The notes under the pieces: model-generated | Told to the model about the DNA's origin: nothing | Databases searched by the model: none | The model's input: the letters and a program-made list of their open reading frames with translations, nothing else | Shown: positions 1 to 4,568 of the stretch, in pieces | How positions within the stretch are numbered: the stretch's first letter is position 1 | How the letters are laid out: every line of letters begins with the position of its first letter | NCBI GenBank assembly: GCA_021789795.1 | Contig: JAJYJA010000128.1 | Coordinates: forward strand, 1 to 6,785 | DNA length: 6,785 bases | Origin: Deltaproteobacteria bacterium | GTDB lineage: Bacteria > Desulfobacterota > Desulfobulbia > Desulfobulbales > VMSU01 | Reading direction: 5' to 3' | Program-made: the position numbers and the translations under genes

Positions 1-2
1 TG

Positions 3-107
3 GCCGGGCTTCAGTTGCGGGCGGTGCGGCTCACCTTCACCTGCCCGCTGACTGGGGCCAGGGAGGATTTCCGTGCCCCGGAGCCCGCCTCGGAGATTGA
101 GAAGTAA
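3..107 (+). CDS. C-terminal end of an RluA/RluD-like pseudouridine synthase (partial)
   Basis: Only the last 34 codons and the TAA stop (105-107) are in the window; the gene begins upstream of it. The readable tail includes LQLRAVRLTFTCPLTG, followed a few residues later by an FRAPEP-like end. This resembles the C-terminus of RluA-family enzymes, where a Leu/His-x-Ala-x-x-Leu-x-Phe segment precedes a Pro-x-Thr-Gly turn and a Phe-x-Ala-Pro-x-Pro end. Those enzymes isomerise specific uridines in 23S rRNA or tRNA to pseudouridine in the cytoplasm. No catalytic region is visible, so the assignment rests on tail similarity only. Base composition is GC-rich, like the minus-strand genes and unlike the next plus-strand gene. 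A hairpin terminator follows directly. Confidence 0.55.
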   Translation, partial: AGLQLRAVRLTFTCPLTGAREDFRAPEPASEIEK

Positions 108-111
108 AAGA

Positions 112-158
112 GGCGGCTACCTCCTTGCTGAAAATGTTCAGCTAGAGGAGCCGTTTAT
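112..158 (+). terminator. Rho-independent terminator of the pseudouridine synthase-like gene
   Basis: An interrupted stem starts 7 bases after the stop codon. CGGCT (114-118) and CCTC (120-123) pair with GAGG (145-148) and AGCCG (149-153). An inner stem of GCTGAA (127-132) pairs with TTCAGC (137-142) around the loop AATG. TTTATTA follows from 154, a moderate T-run. The stem is long but has a bulge and a small internal loop. It would separate the upstream gene from the RelA/SpoT gene. Confidence 0.6.
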
Positions 159-230
159 TAGCGTCAAGATTTACTTGATTGCAAGACCTGACCCCTATCT
201 ATTCTTGCTCGCACAGTAAGCACAGTAAAT

Positions 231-234
231 GGAG
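231..234 (+). promoter_or_regulatory. Shine-Dalgarno site setting the RelA/SpoT-domain gene start
   Basis: GGAG sits 7 bases before the ATG at 242. The open frame extends back to a TTG at 179, but that codon has no comparable ribosome-binding site and would add 21 residues with no family resemblance. This site therefore supports 242 as the start. Confidence 0.65.
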
Positions 235-241
235 ACTAACA

Positions 242-1270
242 ATGGCGTGGGTAACGCTCAGCTATAGCAATAGGCAGATCAAGAAAGCAGGTAATGTTCT
301 GGCTGGAAGAGATACTTCTATGCCTTATGCCGAGGCAATGGAAATCATGAACAACTGGCGGTCATTTCATAGCTATCCACTGAACGCCATCCAGATGAAC
401 CTACGTCAGATGTCTCATAAGTATTCTAAAAATATCCTGATAGCGCAGAGACTAAAGCGTGTTGACTCGATAATCAATAAACTTAAACTGTTTCCAATTA
501 TGCCGCTTTCTAACATGCAGGATATAGGTGGATGTAGATCTATTATGGAAGATATTAAGCAAGCAAACAAACTTGTGAACTTCTATCTGACAAAGTCAGA
601 AACTTACCATAAGATAGTTAAACACAACGACTACGTTACAAATCCAAAAGAGTCTGGTTATCGCAGCTATCACCTTGTATATAAATATAATAGCAAGTTC
701 TCAAAACACGCCATATTCAACGGTATTCAAATTGAGATTCAGATTAGAACGAAAGTTCAACACGCGTGGGCAACCGCAGTTGAGACAGCCGGCATGTTTT
801 TAAAAACTGCTCTGAAATCAAATCAAGGGTCTGATGACTGGCTTCGATTTTTCCGGCTTTGTGGGTCGCTTTTCGCTGCGGTTGAAAATAACCCAATTGA
901 TGGTCAACTAGGGAGTATGAACGACATTAAGGCGGAGATATTTATCCTGAACAATAAAATCAACGCTATTAAGAGGCTGCAACTATATAATAGCTCGATA
1001 AAAGTTTTAGAAGGTAAGAAAAAATATAATGAAAAGTATTTCATCCTTGAACTAGACACCAAGCATAACCAACTTAGGATTTTATCATTTTCAAACGAAC
1101 AATTCTCCAAGGCATCTGACTTATATCTAAAGCTCGAACAAGAGCGGAAAGATGAAATAGACATAGTGTTAGTATCTGCTGAGTCTGTAGACATTCTTCG
1201 GCGAGCCTACCCTAACTATTTTAGTGATACGTCATATTTTGTGAAAATATATAAGCAAGCTTTAGTCTAA
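242..1270 (+). CDS. RelA/SpoT-domain protein, synthetase-only alarmone synthetase-like
   Basis: A 342-residue protein with a RelA/SpoT nucleotidyltransferase domain at about residues 30-185. Visible signature elements are RLKRVDSI (70-77), the DIGG metal-binding motif with Asp94, the G-loop KESGYRSYH with Tyr140, and EIQIRT with Glu165 followed by HAW (174-176). These match the catalytic Asp and Glu of (p)ppGpp synthetases, which transfer pyrophosphate from ATP to GDP, GTP or, in toxic members, other acceptors. There is no HD hydrolase domain, TGS or ACT domain, so it is not a long RSH protein. The C-terminal 150 residues are not a domain I can name; they end in a conserved-looking LRRAYPNYF (319-327). 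No antitoxin-sized gene is adjacent, so this is either a housekeeping-type small synthetase or an orphan/self-contained toxic one. GC content is far below the neighbours (18 of 60 bases in 1021-1080), indicating recent acquisition. Confidence 0.85.
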   Translation: MAWVTLSYSNRQIKKAGNVLAGRDTSMPYAEAMEIMNNWRSFHSYPLNAIQMNLRQMSHKYSKNILIAQRLKRVDSIINKLKLFPIMPLSNMQDIGGCRSIMEDIKQANKLVNFYLTKSETYHKIVKHNDYVTNPKESGYRSYHLVYKYNSKFSKHAIFNGIQIEIQIRTKVQHAWATAVETAGMFLKTALKSNQGSDDWLRFFRLCGSLFAAVENNPIDGQLGSMNDIKAEIFILNNKINAIKRLQLYNSSIKVLEGKKKYNEKYFILELDTKHNQLRILSFSNEQFSKASDLYLKLEQERKDEIDIVLVSAESVDILRRAYPNYFSDTSYFVKIYKQALV

Positions 1271-1339
1271 CACTTGGTGGTTGCCGCACTAGCTAAGCCG
1301 CCCCACAATTATGTTCAATCCCTGCTGATGTTGGACAGG
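1271..1339. other. Non-coding stretch after the RelA/SpoT gene, with a small hairpin
   Basis: This is the start of a 326-base gene-free stretch (1271-1596). TCCCTG (1319-1324) pairs perfectly with CAGGGA (1336-1341) around an 11-base loop, but no T-run follows directly, so it is at best a weak terminator for the RelA/SpoT gene. Composition becomes GC-richer again immediately after the stop codon. I see no coding signal. The remainder of the gene-free stretch holds a repeat remnant, the actP terminator and the complete palindromic element. Confidence 0.35.
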
Positions 1340-1366
1340 GACGCAGTAGGTCGGATTTTTGTGACG
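1340..1366 (+). repeat. Decayed remnant of the right end of the palindromic element
   Basis: These 27 bases align with the right end of the complete element (1566-1593) at 24 positions, with three substitutions and one missing base. The shared core runs CGCAGTAG-TCGGA-TTTTTG-GACG. No matching left end is visible nearby, so this would be a solo, degenerate end from an older insertion. It lies at the right edge of the low-GC island. A chance match is possible but unlikely at this length. Confidence 0.5.
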
Positions 1367-1370
1367 TAAT

Positions 1371-1406
1371 AAAAAAAGAGGCGGCCATCTTTGCGATGGT
1401 CGCCTC
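1371..1406 (-). terminator. Rho-independent terminator for actP
   Basis: On the minus strand a 12-bp stem (1406-1395 with 1389-1378, one G-U pair) closes the 5-base loop 1390-1394 and is followed by seven consecutive T residues (A1377-A1371 on the plus strand). The stem is GC-rich and the T-run uninterrupted, so this is a strong intrinsic terminator for the leftward symporter transcript. On the plus strand the stem is followed by CTCTTGCC, so it is weak in that direction. It now lies 190 bases beyond the actP stop, but only about 32 bases beyond it if the intervening element is removed. Confidence 0.85.
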
Positions 1407-1447
1407 TTGCCGCCCAAACGGGCGTGGTCTGCTGGGGGTCAGTGCTT

Positions 1448-1598
1448 GATGGTCTCGCCAAAAGATAGCCAATGGCTAAGCAAAAGGGCCGATATACAAG
1501 GCGCGGGGTGCGTTTGGCGAGTGAGGCTATACAGCTGGTATGCCGAACGAGCCAAACCGCCCAGCGCCGCAGTAGATCGGACTTTTTGCGACGCCATC
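1448..1598 (+). mobile_element. MITE-like 151-bp palindromic element, complete copy with target duplication
   Basis: The element starts GATGGTCTCGCC and ends with the inverted counterpart; the terminal 18 bases match at 14 positions (1448-1465 against 1598-1581). It is flanked on both sides by AGTGCTT (1441-1447 and 1599-1605), a 7-bp target-site duplication that extends to 10 bp (TCAGTGCTTG) if edge bases are counted. Inside, nested inverted segments run to the centre: CCGAT/ATCGG, GGCGC/GCGCC, GTTTGGC/GCCAAAC, GGC/GCC and ATAC/GTAT around AGCTG at 1533-1537. It has no open frame of its own, so it would need a transposase in trans. A second copy begins at 6678. The right end abuts the actP stop codon, sharing two of its bases. 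I cannot assign an IS family. Confidence 0.8.
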
Positions 1599-3333
1599 AG
1601 TGCTTGGCTGCGCCCTCGGCGCCGATGCCCAGATAGGTGCGCACCTTTTCGGACTCGAACATCTCCTCCGCCTGTTTCTCGCGGGTCAGGAGCGAGACCA
1701 GGAAGGCGACCAGGAAGGCCAGGCCCATGGAGAACACCCCGGGATTTTTCATCTTGAAGGGGGCGGGCTTGACGGCCTTCTTGGCGGCCTCGGCGTCCGT
1801 CTTGGCCTTGGCGAGCTCGGTCTGCTTGGCCAGCAACTGATTCGGGGCCAGGCCCGGGGCCTTGATCTCCTGGTCGAGCTTGGTCACCAGGGCGGCGGCG
1901 GTGTTCATCGCCTTCACCTCCTTGGCCTGCATGACATCGACATAGACGGTGGGCGACAAGACGATCAGGCCCACCGCCACGATCATCCCGGTGTAGATGC
2001 TTAAGGTGGCCCCGGCGGTGGTCAGCTTCTTCCAGGTGATGGAGAGGAGCAGGGCCGGGAAGTTGGCGCTTGAGGCCACCGCAAAGGCGAGCCCCACCAT
2101 GAAGGCCACGTTCTGGCCCTTGAACAGGATGCCCAAGAGCACCGCGGCGATGCCCAGGCCGACGGTGGCGATCTTGGCGACCCGCATCTCCTCCTTCTCG
2201 TTGGCCTGGCCGTTGCGGAAGACGCCCACGTAGAGGTCGTGCGACAGGGCGGTGGCCCCGGCCAGGGTCAGGCCGGCAACCACCGCCAGGATGGTGGCGA
2301 AGGCCACCGCCGCCAGGAAGCCCAGGAACATGCTGCCGCCGTTGAACTCGGCCAGCGTCAAGGCCGCCATGTTGCCGCCGGCGTCGATCTTGGTGATGAA
2401 CTCCTTGCCCACCAGCACCGCGGCCCCGAAGCCGATGGTCACGGTCAGGATGTAGAAGTAGCCGATGAAGCCGGTGGCGTAGAACACCGACTTTCTGGCC
2501 TCGCGGGCGTCGGGCACGGTGTAGAAACGCATCAGAATGTGGGGCAGGCCGGCGGTGCCGAACATCAGGGCCAGGCCCAGGGAGAAGGCGTCCAAGGGGT
2601 CGGAGATCAGGCCGCCGGGCTCCAGGAAGGAGTTGCCGTACTTGCTGGCCGCCAGGTGAAAGAGCTTGCCGTAGCTGAAGTCCACCTTGCTTAAGGTGAG
2701 CAGCACCAAGACCGTGGCCCCGCCCAGGAGGAGCACCGCCTTGATGATCTGCACCCAGGTGGTGGCCAACATGCCGCCGAAGAGCACGTAGGCGATCATC
2801 AGGCCGCCCACGATGTAGAGGGCCGACTCGTAGGGCAGGTTGAACATCAGCTTGATGAGCGTCCCGGCGCCCACCATCTGGGCGGTGAGGTAGAAGAGCA
2901 CCGTCACCAGGGAGCCGATGGCCGCCGCGGTCTTGATGGGCCGCTGCTGGAGCCGGAAGGCGACCACGTCGGAGAAGGTGTATTTGCCTAAGTTGCGCAG
3001 CGGCTCGGAGATCAGGAACATGACGATGGGCCAGCCCACCAGCCAGCCCACCGAGTAGATGAGCCCGTCAAAGCCCTTGGTGGACACCAGCCCGGCGATG
3101 CCCAGGAAGGAGGCGGCGCTCATGTAATCTCCCGACAGGGCCAGGCCGTTCTGAAAGCCGGTGATGCCGCCGCCGGCGGCGTAGAATTGGCTGGCGGTCT
3201 TGGTCTTCTTGGCCGCCCAGTAGGTGATGCCCAGGGTGGCTAGGACAAAGAGCAGGAAGCAGAGCACCGAGACAGGGTTCAAGGTGCCGATAACGGTTTG
3301 ATACTGTTGCGCTTGTTGTGCGACCATTGCCAT
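1597..3333 (-). CDS. actP: Cation/acetate symporter, ActP-like (SSS family)
   Basis: A 578-residue polytopic inner-membrane protein of the sodium:solute symporter family that imports acetate and related short monocarboxylates with a cation. The family pattern is clear: an N-terminal hydrophobic segment (21-40), SQFYAAGGGITGFQNGLALS (48-67), then GDYMSAASFLGIAG and the SSS-type GLPHILMRFYTVPDAREAR (262-280), and about 13 membrane segments in all. The tail SEKVRTYLGIGAEGAAKH resembles ActP C-termini. A charged Ala/Lys-rich stretch (about 468-528) sits before the last membrane segment and makes the protein longer than the 549-residue E. coli ActP. The start at 3333 overlaps the DUF485 stop by one base (TGATG), implying translational coupling. 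GTG at 3336 and ATG at 3327, the latter with GGAGG 9 bases upstream, are alternatives. The TGA stop overlaps the end of the palindromic element. Confidence 0.92.
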   Translation of the reverse strand: MAMVAQQAQQYQTVIGTLNPVSVLCFLLFVLATLGITYWAAKKTKTASQFYAAGGGITGFQNGLALSGDYMSAASFLGIAGLVSTKGFDGLIYSVGWLVGWPIVMFLISEPLRNLGKYTFSDVVAFRLQQRPIKTAAAIGSLVTVLFYLTAQMVGAGTLIKLMFNLPYESALYIVGGLMIAYVLFGGMLATTWVQIIKAVLLLGGATVLVLLTLSKVDFSYGKLFHLAASKYGNSFLEPGGLISDPLDAFSLGLALMFGTAGLPHILMRFYTVPDAREARKSVFYATGFIGYFYILTVTIGFGAAVLVGKEFITKIDAGGNMAALTLAEFNGGSMFLGFLAAVAFATILAVVAGLTLAGATALSHDLYVGVFRNGQANEKEEMRVAKIATVGLGIAAVLLGILFKGQNVAFMVGLAFAVASSANFPALLLSITWKKLTTAGATLSIYTGMIVAVGLIVLSPTVYVDVMQAKEVKAMNTAAALVTKLDQEIKAPGLAPNQLLAKQTELAKAKTDAEAAKKAVKPAPFKMKNPGVFSMGLAFLVAFLVSLLTREKQAEEMFESEKVRTYLGIGAEGAAKH

Positions 3334-3644
3334 CACCCTCCCACCCGTTTTTTGACCCGCTTGACCATCTCGTCGTAGCTGCTGTTGGCCCAGAAGATAT
3401 AAATGCCAGTCAACACCCAGGAGAGGACGATCACCCCCACCGCGATCGGGATGCCGATGGTGATGGCGGAACCCTCGGCGATCTTTTCGGCCAGGAAGCC
3501 CTTGTCGTAGGCAATTAACCCTATGAAGCCGAAGTACAGCGTCAACTCGATAATGGTCAGGATTAGGGATACGGTGTTTTTCTGGGAGGCCAGGGAGCGG
3601 AACTCGGGGTCGTTAAGGATCTTGTGGGCTGATTCGCTGCTCAT
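3333..3644 (-). CDS. DUF485 family inner-membrane protein (YjcH-like)
   Basis: A 103-residue protein with a short polar N-terminus, two membrane segments (about 24-46 and 61-85) and a basic C-terminus ending VKRVKKRVGG. The family's pattern of a Tyr/Trp-Ala-Asn motif after the second segment is present (IFWANSSYDEM, 83-93). Members, including E. coli YjcH, are typically encoded immediately upstream of ActP-type symporters. Their role is not established; an accessory function in symporter assembly or activity is inferred from this linkage. GGAGG (3656-3652) lies 7 bases before the ATG, fixing the start. The stop codon overlaps the actP start, and a near-consensus promoter lies about 120 bases upstream. 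Confidence 0.92.
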   Translation of the reverse strand: MSSESAHKILNDPEFRSLASQKNTVSLILTIIELTLYFGFIGLIAYDKGFLAEKIAEGSAITIGIPIAVGVIVLSWVLTGIYIFWANSSYDEMVKRVKKRVGG

Positions 3645-3695
3645 TCATCGTCCTCCTTCTGCTTGCTGGTCTTGGTTAAACCTCATCCTCTTCAT
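3645..3695 (-). CDS. Possible 16-codon leader peptide ahead of the DUF485-actP operon
   Basis: An ATG (3695-3693) preceded by GGGAGG (3710-3705) at 9 bases opens a 16-residue frame, MKRMRFNQDQQAEGGR, ending in TGA at 3647-3645. The DUF485 ATG follows that stop immediately and in the same frame. The Shine-Dalgarno of DUF485 lies inside the last codons of this frame. Translation of the leader could therefore couple to, or occlude, DUF485 initiation. No run of a single regulatory amino acid is seen, so classical attenuation is not indicated. It is too short to judge by composition and could be fortuitous. Confidence 0.3.
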   Translation of the reverse strand: MKRMRFNQDQQAEGGR

Positions 3696-3764
3696 CGTGT
3701 TTAGCCTCCCTTTTCTTGAGTTGAATTGCATACCACGCTGTTACATATCTAAAAAACTTTTCGC

Positions 3765-3796
3765 ATTATATAGCATGGTATTTTTACGCATGTCAA
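3765..3796 (-). promoter_or_regulatory. Sigma70-type promoter for DUF485-actP
   Basis: On the minus strand a perfect TTGACA (3796-3791) is followed after 18 bases by TATATA (3772-3767), within TATATAAT; TATAAT proper (3770-3765) would have a 20-base spacer. Transcription would start near 3758 and give a leader of about 115 bases. The promoter begins 28 bases after the exonuclease stop codon, and no terminator lies between, so read-through from upstream may add to expression. The surrounding AT-rich block contrasts with the genes. Confidence 0.75.
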
Positions 3797-3824
3797 GGTT
3801 TTGTATGGGGGAAATTTGTCTGGG

Positions 3825-4562
3825 TTACATCGACCACCAGGGCTGGTTGAACCGCTGGCCGGCCTTGAGGAAGTCGCCCAGGGTGCGCACCCCGTGCCTT
3901 TGGAGCTTGCCGGCCAGGAAGAGGAAGAGATAGGCGGTTTGCAGGGCGTCTTGCAGGGCGTTGTGGGCGGGGAAGGCGGGCAGGGCGTACTCGGCGGCCA
4001 GGGCGGAGAGGTGGTAGTCGGCGTTGGCGGCGCACTCCCCGCCCCCGCCCTGGCAGAATTCGCGGTAGCGCAGGGCCAGGCCCAGGGTGTCGAGGTAGGG
4101 GGTGACGAGGACGCCGCCCATCAGCCGCCGGGCGGCCCGGTTTAAGAACTCCAGATCCAGGCGCAGGAAGTGGCCGACCAGCAGGGCGTCGCCGCAGAAT
4201 TCGACAAATCTGGGCAGCACCTCGGCGAGCCCCGCCGCCTGGCGCAGTTCCTGGGGGGTGAGCCGGTGCACCAGGGTGCTCTTGGTCTGGAAGCGGGCCT
4301 GGGGCCGCGCCAGGGCGTGGAAGGTCTCGCCGCAGAGGATGCGCTGGTTTTTGATGCGCACCGCGCCGATGGCCACGATCTCGTCCTGGGCGCTGAAACC
4401 GGTCAGCTCGGTGTCCAAGGCCACGAATTCGTAGTCCGCAAGCGGGCCGCCCTCGTCGATCCCGGCTCCGAACCGTTGGCGGTTGCGGACGATGAGCGGG
4501 TGAACGGGCCGTCCGCCCCCGGGCAGCAGCCCCCGTATCCGGTCGATTAGGCGCCTGGCCAC
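3825..4562 (-). CDS. DEDDh 3'-5' exonuclease, DNA polymerase III epsilon-like
   Basis: A 245-residue protein with a DnaQ/RNase T-type exonuclease fold at about residues 45-220. Motif I is VALDTELTGF with Asp50 and Glu52. Motif II is LVGHFLRLDLEFL with Asp136. Motif III is HNALQDALQTA with His200 and Asp205. All four acidic residues and the general-base His are present, so two-metal exonuclease activity on nucleic acid 3' ends is expected. The usual HN-x-x-FD in motif II is HF-x-x-LD here. It starts at GTG 6 bases after the DUF294 gene stop with no clear Shine-Dalgarno, suggesting translational coupling. It is too short and lacks the tail expected of the replicative epsilon subunit. Its neighbours suggest a stand-alone exonuclease of the kind found with DUF294 proteins; the natural substrate is unknown. 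Confidence 0.88.
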   Translation of the reverse strand: MARRLIDRIRGLLPGGGRPVHPLIVRNRQRFGAGIDEGGPLADYEFVALDTELTGFSAQDEIVAIGAVRIKNQRILCGETFHALARPQARFQTKSTLVHRLTPQELRQAAGLAEVLPRFVEFCGDALLVGHFLRLDLEFLNRAARRLMGGVLVTPYLDTLGLALRYREFCQGGGGECAANADYHLSALAAEYALPAFPAHNALQDALQTAYLFLFLAGKLQRHGVRTLGDFLKAGQRFNQPWWSM

Positions 4563-4568
4563 GGGCGG

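Noticed and set aside
179..241. A TTG-initiated 21-residue N-terminal extension of the RelA/SpoT protein
   Set aside because: No Shine-Dalgarno precedes it, while the ATG at 242 has GGAG at ideal spacing and starts the family-like sequence.
904..1194. A 96-codon minus-strand frame inside the RelA/SpoT gene, considered as an antitoxin
   Set aside because: Ser/Cys/Phe-rich product without motif, entirely antisense to the conserved gene, and without a convincing Shine-Dalgarno or promoter.
1448..1598. CRISPR array or attachment site
   Set aside because: There are only two widely separated copies with terminal inverted repeats and a target duplication, not short repeats with spacers, and no integrase or cas gene is present.
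1407..1757. A 116-codon plus-strand open frame
   Set aside because: It runs through the palindromic element and into antisense actP, with Arg/Pro-rich, motif-free product.
3523..3933. A 136-codon plus-strand frame spanning the DUF485 promoter region
   Set aside because: It is antisense to DUF485, its promoter and the exonuclease end, and has no family resemblance.
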